Notes: a model not told the origin generated them from the letters alone. 64,000 bases of DNA from Clostridium sp. OS1-26 (GCF_030915445.1 NZ_CP133264.1:4869208-4933207); one strand, 5' to 3'; positions 35,774-45,212 are shown, counted from the first letter of the stretch. Made by a program: numbers and translations.

Positions 35774-37692
35774 ATCGAGTAGGAGCTGAATAATTATTTT
35801 ATTCAGCGACCTCTCACACCACTGTGCGTACCGTTCGGTACACAGCGGTTCATTAAGAATTATGAATTAGTTGATATCTCTTGGAAATGCTTTTATAGTT
35901 AAGACTTTCAAGATATCTATTATTTAGAGTTGTATTAAGAATTGGGCTGTTGGATATTCTCCAGTAGCCTTTCCTTGTGTTAGCGTATTCCCAAGCTTTG
36001 TGCTCGTATACTCCAAGTTTCATGAGATTACGACCTCTGGTCTTAACCTTCTTCCATTGCTTCCAGATACATGCTCGCAACCTTCTTCTTAGTCATTCCT
36101 CCAGTTCCTTTATCCTGGCGGCAGCCTTCGCTACTCCATAATAGTTAATCCAACCTACGGTATACTCATTGAGTTTCTTTATTCTTAACTCCATACTTAT
36201 ACCCATATTTCGATTAGTTATCTCTCTAATCCTTAACTTAAATCTTTTATACAATTTCTCATGAATTCTTATATTCGCTCCACCTTTTCCAAAGTAGAAC
36301 GAGAAACCTAGATACTTTCTTTTAGATACAAGGTCTACTGCACTTTTATTCTCGTTAACTTTAAGTTTTAGACGTCTTTCAAGTATATTTTTCATACTTT
36401 GCATTACTCTCAAACCTGCTCTTCTACTTTTCACGTACACATTTGCATCATCAGCAAATCTGCAAAATCTATGACCCCTCTTTTCAAGTTCCTTATCTAC
36501 CTCATCAAGCATTATATTAGCTAGTAGTGGACTTAAAGGTCCTCCTTGTGGTGTACCTTCATCAGATTTTACTTTGATTCCATTTATCATAATTCCTGAT
36601 TCAAGATAATCCCTTATTAATTTTAGAACTCTTTTATCCCTAATCTTCTTTGATAATCTATCCATTAATATATCATGATTAACTTTATCAAAGAACTTCT
36701 CCAAATCCATGTCGACTACCCATCTATATCCTTCATTGATATATTCTTTTGCTTTAAATATAGCTTGCTTAGCACTTTTATTAGGTCTAAATCCATAACT
36801 ACTTTCTGAGAATGTATGGTCATAAATTTTATTAAGTTCTTGAGCTATCGCTTGCTGTATTAATCTATCAAGTACAGTAGGTATCCCAAGCAATCTTATT
36901 CCGCCGTCAGGCTTTGGTATTTCTACCCTCCTAACTGGAGATGGCTTATATCTATCTTCCAGTAACTTTTCTTTAATTTTTAGCCAGTTATCAATGATAA
37001 ACGTTCGAAGTTCATCGACTCCCATACCATCAACACCATGACTTCCTTTGTTTTAAATTACTCGTTTCATAGCAATAAGCATATTTTCACGCTCTAATAC
37101 TTTGTCGAGTAAGTTACTGGTATCATCTAACTCATCGTTTTCTCTTTCTCTCTTTGTAAACGCCAAATTTTCATTAAGCGCCCCTTGCTTATCTTGAAGT
37201 TCCACTTCTACCTCCACAAGGCGACCTCTATATTGAGTTGTCTGCTTTTTATTTTGATTCTCTGAGTTTATCAAAGCTGAAAACCTCCTAATGTTCAGTC
37301 CTTCCCACGCTAACGCGTTTTCACGTGGTACTATGACCTCTGCTGACTTCTTACAATTCAGCCATATATCACTACATGGGTTATTACCTAGAAATATATC
37401 TTTGGGTAATGTATTTGTAAGACCTCCCCAGGTAAGAACGCTTACTTTCACTCCATATATCTGCTACATTTACACCGCCTGTTTCGGATAGTTTAGGGTT
37501 TCGTTTTGGGTTGCAAACTCACCCACAAGCATATGCCTCATATGTAGTTTCTGTTCGTCAGACCAGAGCTTTGCCGCTGACTTCCTTCAGATTCCACCTC
37601 ACGGTGGACACCCTTGTCTTAAGCTAACGGTTGGCACTATCAACCTCCGTATCGGACTTCCACCGACAAGTAAGCGCCCATGCTGGGCGCAC
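35774..37692 (-). mobile_element. Bacterial group II intron
   Basis: On the minus strand the 5' end GTGCGCCCAGCATGGGCG begins at 37692, matching the GUGYG consensus. The RNA part runs to about 37450, then comes a reverse-transcriptase ORF, then domain V/VI sequence (about 35780-35850: GAACCGCTGTGTACCGAACG, CGCACAGTGG, AGCTCCTACTCGAT). The 3' end is at about 35774. The 5' exon is a LysM-GH3 gene and the 3' exon is unrelated sequence. Confidence 0.85.
35853..37451 (-). pseudogene. ltrA: Group II intron reverse transcriptase/maturase with two in-frame stops
   Basis: All three pieces are in one frame. The N-terminal piece ends MKRVI-stop, where the family reads MKRVIKNKG, so AAA has become TAA at 37055-37053. 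The central RT domain contains KPDGGIRLLGIP, GFRPNKS, the active-site FADDANVY and GTPQGGPLSPLL. A TGA at 36095-36093 follows KELEE, where the family has a Trp (EEWLRRRL). The last piece, LRACIWKQWKKVKTRG, is the maturase X domain. No D/En nuclease domain is seen. Two nonsense substitutions make it inactive; splicing would need another maturase. Confidence 0.88.
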
Positions 37693-38318
37693 AACTCTGA
37701 AGGCATCCTGCTCACCCTTCCGCCTTCCTCATCAACCGACATAAATAAAGGTATTTTATTTATATGATTAGTAATCTTTATATAGTTTATTAAAGCTAAA
37801 AGCTGACTCGCGTTCTTCACATTATTTCCATATAAAATGAAGCCGCCAACATGGTAATTTCTAATCAAAGACCTGACCTGATCATTAACTTCATAGCCAT
37901 CGAATCCTACTATAACCATTTGACCGATTTTTTCTTCCAGTGTCATTTCACTGATCAGCTTTGCTACAGGATCATATACCGGCACGCAAAGCTTTTGCCC
38001 AATAAATATTGCATTGGGATTTGTTATCTGAGGATTCGCAGCCAATAATTCTTGAATGGTTACAGAATATTTACCGGCTATTGAAAACAGGGTATCTCCA
38101 CTTTTTACCGTATAAGTAGAATACCCTGAGGGACATCCAAGAGGTACGCATATATGTTGCCCAACCGAAAGATAATTGGGATTGATTCCCGGATTTGCTT
38201 CCAGGATACTTGCAAGGCTCACATAATGTGCTAGAGCAATTTTATATAACGTGTCTCCTGATTTAATAATATAGGAATATTGGTTTTGTGAACACTGCCT
38301 GTTGAGATGATACAGCAT
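37693..38318 (-). pseudogene. N-terminal half of the second LysM-GH3 glycosidase gene
   Basis: Encodes residues 1 to about 209: both LysM domains and the first part of the GH3 barrel, up to DEEGGRVSRMPSE. It is nearly identical to the complete gene at 15992-17443, including 90 bp of upstream DNA (to 38411). It is interrupted precisely at the group II intron 5' end, after the bases matching CAGAGTT in the intact copy. The rest of the gene is not on the other side of the intron. The C-terminal half at 26934-27607 is collinear and in the same orientation 10 kb away. Confidence 0.9.
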
Positions 38319-38440
38319 AAAATTTTCACTACTTTCACATGTGTTTCTATGCTATATTATGTTCTCTATGAAGGAACTGTTACGTATAGCAAATATTATT
38401 TTCCCAATATTATTCAGAACTTATATGAACCTATTGAAAT

Positions 38441-38496
38441 TATACCGAATTTTACACCCCTGGGGTACTTGCGAGGGAGAATTCCTGAGCTTGCTA
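38441..38496 (+). repeat. Dispersed repeat, family 2, copy 1
   Basis: The conserved core AATTTTACACCCCTGGGGTA continues as CTTGCGAGGGAGAATTCCTG, AGCTTGCT. It contains the palindromes ACCCCTGGGGT and GAATTC. Other copies at 43323-43370 and 45201-45256 have the same orientation. Confidence 0.8.
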
Positions 38497-38550
38497 ATAA
38501 TAAGTTATTCATTTATTCATTTATTGTAATTAGGTATTCTAATAAGAAAA

Positions 38551-38586
38551 TTGTTCGTCAATTTTCTTTAACTAATCGACGAACAA
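38551..38586 (-). terminator. Terminator of the BFD-type gene
   Basis: TTGTTCGTC / GACGAACAA perfect 9-bp stem with 18-nt loop, followed on the minus strand by TTTTCTTATT. Lies 28 bp after the stop codon. Confidence 0.65.
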
Positions 38587-38614
38587 CTTCTAGCTGCCCA
38601 TTATTAAATTTCGC

Positions 38615-38941
38615 TTATCTACCAAGTTCAATTATATTTGCAATAAGTACCTTACATCTTCCACAACCTTCTCCCGTACCTGCTCCTGTAATTTCACCAA
38701 CTTTTTCTACAGTATTAGCACCGTTTTTAACAGCATCAACTACAGTTTTAAGTGAAACACCCTTGCATCCACAAACAGAAGAAAGAATTTGCTCAAGCTC
38801 ACTTTTGCACCCTTCACAAATAGTACAAACACCTGTCTTTTCAACTAATTCTTCTACTGTTCTTACGCCTTGACACATTGCCTTTCTAATTGTTGAGTAG
38901 TCAACATTATTTGTAGTACAAATCATTTTGTTTCCTGCCAT
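38615..38941 (-). CDS. Tandem BFD-like [2Fe-2S] protein, 108 aa
   Basis: Two BFD (bacterioferritin-associated ferredoxin) type halves are visible. The first has MICTTNNVDYSTIRKAM then GVCTICEGCK. The second has CGCKGVSLKTVVDAV then GEGCGRCKVLI. Each half supplies a C-x-C/T and C-x2-C set that could hold a [2Fe-2S] cluster. Such proteins carry electrons in iron handling or redox enzymes. The start is taken at ATG 38941 (AAAGGAG 12 bases upstream); a second Met at codon 6 is possible. It stands alone, followed by its own terminator. Confidence 0.75.
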   Translation of the reverse strand: MAGNKMICTTNNVDYSTIRKAMCQGVRTVEELVEKTGVCTICEGCKSELEQILSSVCGCKGVSLKTVVDAVKNGANTVEKVGEITGAGTGEGCGRCKVLIANIIELGR

Positions 38942-38956
38942 TTTTCATATGCTCCT

Positions 38957-39120
38957 TTATCTTAAATTTTTTATCACTTTATCCCAATCACTTTCAGCAA
39001 GTTCATCTGCTTTTCCAGGTATATATATTCCTGCATTATTAAATAATATATCTAATTTGCCAAAGGTTTTTATTGTCTTTTCAATGAATTTTTTAACATC
39101 TTCGTCTGAAACTATCTTTA
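38957..39120 (-). pseudogene. Fragment of a short-chain dehydrogenase/reductase
   Basis: The minus strand encodes VSDEDVKKFIEKTIKTFGK then LDILFNNAGIYIPGKADEL, the conserved NNAG region of classical SDR enzymes, followed by a stop after IKNLR. The Rossmann glycine motif upstream and the catalytic YxxxK downstream are absent. Only about 54 codons remain. Confidence 0.8.
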
Positions 39121-39161
39121 GTTTACAATAGGTAAAGGAAACAAGCTTTCAATATTTAACC

Positions 39162-39620
39162 CTAGTCTTTTGAAATATCACCTTTTTTTAAAAGATTACG
39201 GTAATCTGTAGGAGATATTTTAAACTTATTATAAAAAGAGGAAGATAAGTATGCTGAACTACTAAAACCACATTCTAAAGCAATTTCTGTAATAGCTTTA
39301 TCTCCTTCTAATAAGAGCCTTTTTACACGTTCCAAGCGAATTTGATTAAGATAACCTATGCTAGATTGTCCGGTTTCCTTTTTAAATGTTCTCACATAGT
39401 AGGAAGGTGACATATTTGCTATTTTAGCTAAGTCTTCCACTGTTATTTTTTTATGTAAATTAGAATGCATAGCTGTTACAGCATAATTACAGAAACCCGA
39501 TACAGGCATAAACATAGCCACTTTATCACTGATAAAATTATCAGTATTATTTAGCTGATCTTTTCTAATAGGTCCTAAAAGCTTTTCGATTGTTTTTAAA
39601 TTCGTTAAATTTTCGCTCAT
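39162..39620 (-). CDS. AraC-type regulator, short form (153 aa)
   Basis: The C-terminal double HTH of AraC/XylS proteins is complete: LHKKITVEDLAKIANMSPSYY and then ITEIALECGFSSSAYLSSSFYNKFKISPTDYR. The N-terminal 45 residues are too short for a normal sugar-binding cupin, so this is a minimal AraC protein or the remnant of a longer one. ATG 39620 follows GGAGA at proper distance. Neighbouring fragments (SDR relic, istB relic) suggest that its original targets have been lost. Confidence 0.75.
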   Translation of the reverse strand: MSENLTNLKTIEKLLGPIRKDQLNNTDNFISDKVAMFMPVSGFCNYAVTAMHSNLHKKITVEDLAKIANMSPSYYVRTFKKETGQSSIGYLNQIRLERVKRLLLEGDKAITEIALECGFSSSAYLSSSFYNKFKISPTDYRNLLKKGDISKD

Positions 39621-39659
39621 AATAAATCTCCTAATATTGCCTTGGAACATGGTTTAATA

Positions 39660-40075
39660 ATATATTCATGCATTTTATTATAAAGTATTAATATATTATG
39701 AGATTATAATTTACATCTCATAATTTTACAACTATGAATTAAATGCTTAGCAAAATAATTGTATCATACAGTGATATTATAACTCTATTTCTTCTCTTTT
39801 CTGAATAAGTGTTTAGTTTTAAAATTGTTATTTACAACAAGATGTATTTGACAAGTGTAAAATGCTAAAAAAAGCAGTTAAAAATGTAGCACTTGCCACT
39901 CTTCCTTATTTTATATTAAATTTTTAACTTTATTTATTCTTTTGCCTTGATATAGATTGTTTTAACCTAAAGCTTTCACCTGTAAAAACTATAATATGAG
40001 CATGATATGTATACTCCTCATAATTAGTTGCGTCGTATTTAATTACTGTTGTTCATCCATCGTGAATTTATCCTT
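39660..40075. other. Intergenic stretch with an IstB-like relic
   Basis: Mostly AT-rich and gene-free. At about 39935-40030 the minus strand reads TYHAHIIVFTGESFRLKQS, which resembles the C-terminus of IstB ATPases (HCHLISITGDSYRLK type). It has no upstream coding context. No promoter was assigned. Confidence 0.4.
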
Positions 40076-40079
40076 ATCT

Positions 40080-40493
40080 TTAAAGAGTTTTAGTAAAATA
40101 ATAGCGTTTTCCTGTAACAGGATAGTTTTCTAATGCAAACACTTCCTTGTATCCATGCTTTTTATAAAATTCAGGTGCTTGAAAACTAAAAGTATCTAAA
40201 AATGAATACTTGCAACCACGCTCTTTCGCTGTTTTTTCTGCCTGATTTAAAATATTACTTCCAATATTATGTCCCCTTAATTCTTCACTTACCCATAGAA
40301 ATTTTATAAACAACCAATTACCATGTGTATTTCCAATTAGACCAGCAATTTTTTTGCCTGTTTCATCTTGTAAATAAACGCCTAAATCCTTTGGGTTTTT
40401 GTCTTCAATTCTCGCTAAATTATATTCTAATAAACCTTGAAAAATAATATCCTCATCTTGTTCTTTAATTTCATCAGTAATCTCAATTTTCAT
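40080..40493 (-). CDS. GNAT acetyltransferase, 137 aa
   Basis: Single GNAT domain. It has VSEELRGHNIGSNILNQAEKTAKERG, containing the acetyl-CoA pyrophosphate loop, and FYKKHGYKEVFAL near the end. The form is that of small-molecule acetyltransferases. The substrate is unknown. ATG 40493 is chosen because GGAGGG lies upstream, although 12 bases away; an in-frame extension to 40529 has no ribosome site. It stands downstream of a decayed kinase gene on the same strand. Confidence 0.82.
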   Translation of the reverse strand: MKIEITDEIKEQDEDIIFQGLLEYNLARIEDKNPKDLGVYLQDETGKKIAGLIGNTHGNWLFIKFLWVSEELRGHNIGSNILNQAEKTAKERGCKYSFLDTFSFQAPEFYKKHGYKEVFALENYPVTGKRYYFTKTL

Positions 40494-40544
40494 TTTAATT
40501 CTATCCCTCCTTTGTTGACATTCAAACACAGATAAATTGCTAAT

Positions 40545-40895
40545 TTATAATCCTTACCTTAAAATAAGAATTTATCACTCTGAAATAAGAGCACTTTTTA
40601 TCTGTTACCACACGAACTACCAATGTGAAATATAGAATTAAATCATCTCCCCAATCCACAAGTGAACCAGAAATAACAACTTTATCTGAATGTAAAATAT
40701 CTTTCTTCATCATTTGAAGTCGCTCTGTTTTTTCTCTTGTTTTGTGTACTTTGGATTCGTTGGCAGTCAGAGATAATCATCTGTATCCATAAAAGTATAT
40801 CCAAGTTGCTCTGATATAGATCTACCTAATGTAGACGTTCCTGAACCTGATGCTCCATATATATGAATTACACTTTTATATATATTTTCCTCCGT
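40545..40895 (-). pseudogene. P-loop kinase-like gene, decayed
   Basis: The minus strand reads SVIHIYGASGSGTSTLGRSI, a P-loop, then YTFMDTDDYL followed by TGA where a Trp is expected (LPTNPKYT follows in the same frame), then LQMMKKDILHSDKVVISGSLVDWG. The expected start codon is ACG instead of ATG after a good GGAGG. The C-terminal part degenerates. It resembles adenylate-kinase/shikimate-kinase-type nucleotide kinases found beside acetyltransferases. Confidence 0.6.
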
Positions 40896-40936
40896 TACAA
40901 ATTACTATTTACATTGCCCAACCTTAAATTGGAACT

Positions 40937-41452
40937 TTATATACTATATTTATATCGACGAATAGGTCGCTCAATGCCTTGATAATTGCCCAGTCCTGCA
41001 TATTCCATAACAAAACCACACTTATCCAATACTCTTTGTGATGCAATATTTTCGGCAAGACAAATTCCATAAATATTTGATATTTTAAGTCGTTTCATTA
41101 TCACCGGCAAAAAAGCAATTACTGCTTCTGTTGAATATCCATTGCCCGTATATGCTTTAGAAACATGATATCCAATTTCCCATTCATTCTCTATTGGCAC
41201 TGCTTGCACATATCCAATGTTTTTTCTATCTTGTAACAAAATCGGATATACAAAAGGTCCTTTATTACCTTGATAACAAGAAATAAGCCATTCTACAGTT
41301 TCACGTGCCTCATCAATCGTTTCGAATACCTCATCTGGCACAAAACGTCTATTATCATCATCTAATGAATTCAAATGTACGCTTTCTATCATACTTTCGT
41401 CTAATTCAGTTATAAGTAATCTCTCTGTTTCTATCAGCATTTTATTATTCAT
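40937..41452 (-). CDS. RimJ/RimL-type GNAT acetyltransferase, 171 aa
   Basis: GNAT fold of the ribosomal-protein-acetyltransferase-like branch: ETERLLITELDES at the start, YHVSKAYTGNGYSTEAVIAF with the CoA loop, and NIASQRVLDKCGFVMEY. It may N-acetylate a protein terminus or a small amine. GGAGA precedes ATG 41452. It lies 23 bp downstream of the TfoX-C gene on the same strand and is likely co-transcribed with it. Confidence 0.87.
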   Translation of the reverse strand: MNNKMLIETERLLITELDESMIESVHLNSLDDDNRRFVPDEVFETIDEARETVEWLISCYQGNKGPFVYPILLQDRKNIGYVQAVPIENEWEIGYHVSKAYTGNGYSTEAVIAFLPVIMKRLKISNIYGICLAENIASQRVLDKCGFVMEYAGLGNYQGIERPIRRYKYSI

Positions 41453-41475
41453 TTATAATCTCCTATATAAATTTA

Positions 41476-41736
41476 CTATTTACATTTATGCCAATTATAA
41501 AAATCTTTTAGCTCTGCTTTTCGTTCCTGTGGTAAGGCTGTTTTCTTAACACCTTGAATTGCACCTTCCAGTGCTAACAATCTATGAATACACGCAGAAG
41601 CATCAATTTCTTGTATTCTCAGCCACACCTGTTCTGCACCAATATCTTTTAATTCATCATAAGTAATTATGCCTACTTTATTCAACTGCCTTTCAACTTC
41701 TTTTCCGATATTAGGTAGTTTTGATAATTCACCCAT
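41476..41736 (-). CDS. TfoX C-terminal domain protein, 86 aa
   Basis: The sequence SKLPNIGKEVERQLNKVGI then DELKDIGAEQVWLRIQ matches the helix-hairpin-helix-like TfoX_C domain, here as a stand-alone protein without the N-terminal TfoX domain. In Gram-positives these small proteins are of unknown function and frequently neighbour acetyltransferases, as here. ATG 41736 is used with GAAGGGAAG upstream; a TTG six codons earlier is less likely. Confidence 0.8.
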   Translation of the reverse strand: MGELSKLPNIGKEVERQLNKVGIITYDELKDIGAEQVWLRIQEIDASACIHRLLALEGAIQGVKKTALPQERKAELKDFYNWHKCK

Positions 41737-41865
41737 AATAAAACTTCCCTTCAAATTACTATTTATTGAGTTGTTTTACATCTTTCATAAATCGCATTGA
41801 TTTACTAATACCCAACTATCGTAGATTTACGATTGATAGATAAAAAAAGAATATTGTGTCTTAAT

Positions 41866-43143
41866 CTATTGAATATTAATAATTTCCTTAACACTTTTTA
41901 AAAATGAAAGATATATAAATAGAATAAAAAACATTGCGTAGTCCACAAATATAATTTTATTCATTTGTATTCTTTCCCCCAATATACCCGCAAGTGTCAT
42001 ACCTATTGGCATTAAAGCAGAAGACAGGGTATTTCTAAATGCAAATACTTTTGACCTCATATCTGAAGGTACGCAATTTTGCATGCTTGTTTGCAATAAT
42101 GAACCCATTACTGATAGGCATAAACCATCAATAAAAAATAATACAGCAATAAAATAAAAATTTAAAGTCATGGAGTAAATAATCATAGTACATGAAATAA
42201 TAATCCCACTCAATATAAACGCATAAAACTTATTTTCTTTTTTAATTTCAAATACAGACAGAATAGTATAACCCGCAAAGATTCCAAATGTATTTATTGC
42301 CATTGCTAATCCATATAATCCAACTCCCAGTTGATTATTTATCTTGAACCAAGGTAATGTGAGTGTCATTGACATTGAAGCAAATAAATTCAAAAAAGAA
42401 ATAGTAATATAAAGATACTTGAGACCTTCTAATTTACTTATAAACTGTATGCCTGTTTTCATATCTTCAATGAAATTCATATTTTTTTGAGATGATTTAA
42501 TTTGAGGTATTTTAGTGAAACATTCTGAAGTGGCTGAAAATAAAAAACTAAAACCATTGAAAACAAATAAAATTGGAGCACCAACAGTTTGAACTAGAAA
42601 ACCACCAAAAGCATATCCTACCATATCATTTCCTGAACTAATTGAAGAAAGGATAGAATTAGCCTTTAGTAATTTAGATTTAGGAACTACATCAGGCACA
42701 CAAGAATTTATAGCTGGATTGAAAAAACAACTGCATACTCCTGTAATTATACCAGATAGAAACACCATCCATACTTGTAATAAGCCTAGTATTGCTGTTA
42801 TTCCAATAAATAGAATAGTTATACCATTAATAATATCAGTAGTAATCAATACTTTTCTTCTATCATGCCTATCAATAAAAGTTCCAGCTAATGGAGAAAT
42901 AAATACTTTAGGCAACGTAATAACTGCTAAAAGTATACCCATTAATGATACAGAACCTGTTTTTGTAAGAACCCAAAATTCAAGCGCAATATTAAAAACA
43001 TTATTTCCCAAAATAGATACCAATTGTCCTTGAAATAATAAAGTAAAATTGCGATTCCATAATTTATCACATAATTTTGGGTTTGCTTTACTACAGTCAA
43101 CTAAATTTAATTCCTCTATTGTATCTTTAACTAGTTTGTCCAT
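41866..43143 (-). CDS. MFS efflux transporter, Mef-like, 425 aa
   Basis: Twelve hydrophobic segments with the MFS cytoplasmic loop motif between helices 2 and 3 (FIDRHDRRKVL). The start of the membrane domain, NRNFTLLFQGQLVSILGNNVF, is characteristic of the MefA/enterobactin-exporter-like MFS branch. Drug or peptide export is likely, but macrolide resistance cannot be claimed. A 30-residue soluble N-terminus precedes helix 1. GAGGAGG lies upstream of ATG 43143. It is monocistronic. Confidence 0.87.
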   Translation of the reverse strand: MDKLVKDTIEELNLVDCSKANPKLCDKLWNRNFTLLFQGQLVSILGNNVFNIALEFWVLTKTGSVSLMGILLAVITLPKVFISPLAGTFIDRHDRRKVLITTDIINGITILFIGITAILGLLQVWMVFLSGIITGVCSCFFNPAINSCVPDVVPKSKLLKANSILSSISSGNDMVGYAFGGFLVQTVGAPILFVFNGFSFLFSATSECFTKIPQIKSSQKNMNFIEDMKTGIQFISKLEGLKYLYITISFLNLFASMSMTLTLPWFKINNQLGVGLYGLAMAINTFGIFAGYTILSVFEIKKENKFYAFILSGIIISCTMIIYSMTLNFYFIAVLFFIDGLCLSVMGSLLQTSMQNCVPSDMRSKVFAFRNTLSSALMPIGMTLAGILGERIQMNKIIFVDYAMFFILFIYLSFLKSVKEIINIQ

Positions 43144-43274
43144 AATTCCTCCTCAATATTGTAAATTAATAAAGCATTTTGGTGTGTATTATCTAACGAA
43201 TATGACTTTAATCAATACCCTTATTATACAATTTTAACCAATACAAATAAAGTAATTTTATTACAACAAAAATG

Positions 43275-43302
43275 GCCTGCATTCTTTGTTTAGAATGTAG
43301 GC
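43275..43302 (-). terminator. Hairpin upstream of the MFS gene
   Basis: GCCTGCATTCT / AGAATGTAGGC, 10 of 11 pairs, then CATTTTTG on the minus strand. It may end transcription coming from the sua5 side. Confidence 0.55.
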
Positions 43303-43322
43303 ATTAGTTGTTTTACAATATA

Positions 43323-43370
43323 AATTTTACACCCCTGGGGTACTTGCGAGGGAGAATTCCTGAGCTTGCT
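43323..43370 (+). repeat. Dispersed repeat, family 2, copy 2
   Basis: AATTTTACACCCCTGGGGTA followed by CTTGCGAGGGAGAATTCCTG and AGCTTGCT, identical to copy 1 over the core. Confidence 0.82.
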
Positions 43371-43451
43371 ACAAGGGATACGCCTCATAGTAATTTCCAT
43401 TTCAAATAAATCTTGTTTATATAATTTTACACAAAACTATGCACATTCTCT

Positions 43452-43493
43452 AAAAAAATAGGAAGCTATACTATCATGGTTTCCTATTTTTTT
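43452..43493. terminator. Terminator of the sua5/ywlC gene
   Basis: AAAAAAATAGGAA (43452-43464) pairs with TTCCTATTTTTTT (43481-43493). 23 bp after the stop codon on the minus strand; symmetrical. Confidence 0.8.
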
Positions 43494-43515
43494 AAGCTTA
43501 TATTCAGTTAATTCC

Positions 43516-44565
43516 TTATATGTGAATAATGTCTCCTGCACTTGCTTTTTCCAATCGATTGATTATAGAATTTCCTAAACCACTGTTATTTGGAGCTTGT
43601 ATATAAATATGACTTACATTCAACTTATCACATTCTCTAAGCAAATTAAATACCTTTTGTGCAGCTATATTTAACATTTTAAAACTTCCTAAACTATATA
43701 CATGTTGATATTTTTTAAAATCGTTTAAAAATTCTTCAAAACAAATTATAACAGCATTCTCATTTGCATTTTCTTTAATCCATTTAGAAGTCTTTATATA
43801 ATCTCCTTCAACCAATGTTACAGGTGCATCTGGTGCATAGTGCCTATATTTCATTCCTGGAGCCTTTGGAATTTCATTTTCTTTCACACTTAATAAATTC
43901 TTTTTATATATAAGATTTGGAACTATATTACATATGTCATCCAGGCTTACTGCTCCTGGCCTTAGAAGTATTGGAGTTGGGGTAGACATATCTATAATTG
44001 TTGACTCTAATCCAATTGAGCATGGACCTCCATCTAAAATACAAGAAATTTTTCCATTCAAATCATTATAACAATGCTCAGCACTGGTAGTTGATGGTTT
44101 TCCTGATAAATTTGCAGATGGAGCTACTAATAAAGTTCCGCTTTCTTTAATTATAGCCCTTGCTATTTCACTTTTTGGGAATCTAACTGCTACAGTTTTC
44201 ATTCCGGCAGTAACTGTATCTGAAATACAATCTTTCTTATTAAAAATCAAAGTTACTGATCCCGGCCAAAAAGCATCAAATACTTTCTTTGCTTCCTTGG
44301 GAATGTCTTTACATATATCGTAAACTTGTTCTAATTTATATATATGTACCAATAATGGATTATCTTGTGGCCTCCCTTTAACTTCAAATACCTTTTTTAT
44401 TGCATCTTCATTAAAAGCATCTGCAGCTAACCCATAAACAGTTTCTGTTGGAATTGCAACAACTTCACCTTTTTTTAGATACTCTGCACCTTTTACAATA
44501 TTTTTATAATTAACATCTAAATCCTTAACGTTTAATATTTCTGTTTCTATAGCTTTTGCCATCAT
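43516..44565 (-). CDS. ywlC: Threonylcarbamoyl-AMP synthase (Sua5/YwlC)
   Basis: Catalyses L-threonine + bicarbonate + ATP to threonylcarbamoyl-AMP for t6A37 modification of tRNAs. The YrdC domain is complete: GGEVVAIPTETVYGLA-type motif (here KGEVVAIPTETVYGLAADAF), KGRPQDNPLLVHI, VAVRFPKSEIAR, LLVAPSANLSGKPS, and STIIDMSTPTPILLRPGAV. A C-terminal Sua5 domain (about residues 230-349) follows after the linker PGMKYRHYAPDAPV. Length of 349 aa is typical for the Sua5 form. GGAGG stands 10 bases before ATG 44565; a second ATG follows at once. Confidence 0.93.
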   Translation of the reverse strand: MMAKAIETEILNVKDLDVNYKNIVKGAEYLKKGEVVAIPTETVYGLAADAFNEDAIKKVFEVKGRPQDNPLLVHIYKLEQVYDICKDIPKEAKKVFDAFWPGSVTLIFNKKDCISDTVTAGMKTVAVRFPKSEIARAIIKESGTLLVAPSANLSGKPSTTSAEHCYNDLNGKISCILDGGPCSIGLESTIIDMSTPTPILLRPGAVSLDDICNIVPNLIYKKNLLSVKENEIPKAPGMKYRHYAPDAPVTLVEGDYIKTSKWIKENANENAVIICFEEFLNDFKKYQHVYSLGSFKMLNIAAQKVFNLLRECDKLNVSHIYIQAPNNSGLGNSIINRLEKASAGDIIHI

Positions 44566-44587
44566 TTATAAATTACCTCCTATTTCT

Positions 44588-44610
44588 GTAACTTATGTGC
44601 CAAGTTACCA
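44588..44610. repeat. REP-like short repeat
   Basis: GTAACTTATGTGCCAAGTTACC is similar to TAACTTATGTGCCTGTCACC at 62024-62043, which is part of a long inverted repeat. It lies just upstream of ywlC. Confidence 0.4.
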
Positions 44611-44619
44611 TTTACCTAA

Positions 44620-44864
44620 TTAATCATTATACCACACGAATACATCTTAGAAAACAGCTCTATGCAAGATAATTTAAGAAATCATTACTAATAATAGTGC
44701 TGGAGTTTTTCTCAGAAAGTAGCAATTTAATGGATTCTAGTGGTATAATTAATTTTTAATTGCTGCTGTTTATAGACAGGCTTTCCTTAGATTAAAATTA
44801 TAGTTCATTATGAATGGTTGTATGTAAAGTATAACTGTTTCTCTTAAATTATGGCGGTGGAATT
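44620..44864. other. Intergenic stretch upstream of the AEC relic
   Basis: No gene is seen. A possible promoter TTGAATGG... could not be fixed. The stretch separates divergent genes and carries no clear hairpin. Confidence 0.35.
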
Positions 44865-45212
44865 GTGATTAGTTTATTATTAGTGAAACAGATTGCTGGA
44901 CTTTTTTTAGTTATGGCCATGAGATTCGTATTAGTAAAAACACATTTATTGAAAGCAGAAGAGAGCAAAAGTCTTTCAACCGTTGCTCTTTATCTGGTAA
45001 TGCCTTGCGTGATTATCAATGCCTTTCAGGTTAAATATACAGAAAGCATACGGAATGGATTGATTCTTGCTTTCGTGGCAGCAGTATTGATTCATATTGC
45101 ACTATTGATTTTAGTAAAAATACTTGAAAGAATATTCCACTTGGATGCAGTTGAAAAAGCATCCATGATATATTCGCCGAAAATCTGATCATTCCAATTG
45201 TATACCAAATTT
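44865..45212 (+). pseudogene. AEC-family (auxin efflux carrier type) permease, truncated
   Basis: About 104 N-terminal residues of an AEC transporter: three hydrophobic segments, with LVMPCVIINAFQVKYT as the family's helix-2 region and AVEKASMIYS just before the usual N-A-G-N motif. After that the frame slips: NLIIPIV can still be read in another frame up to 45202. The sequence then runs directly into family 2 repeat copy 3. The remaining two thirds of the gene are absent. It starts with GTG at 44865. Confidence 0.78.
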
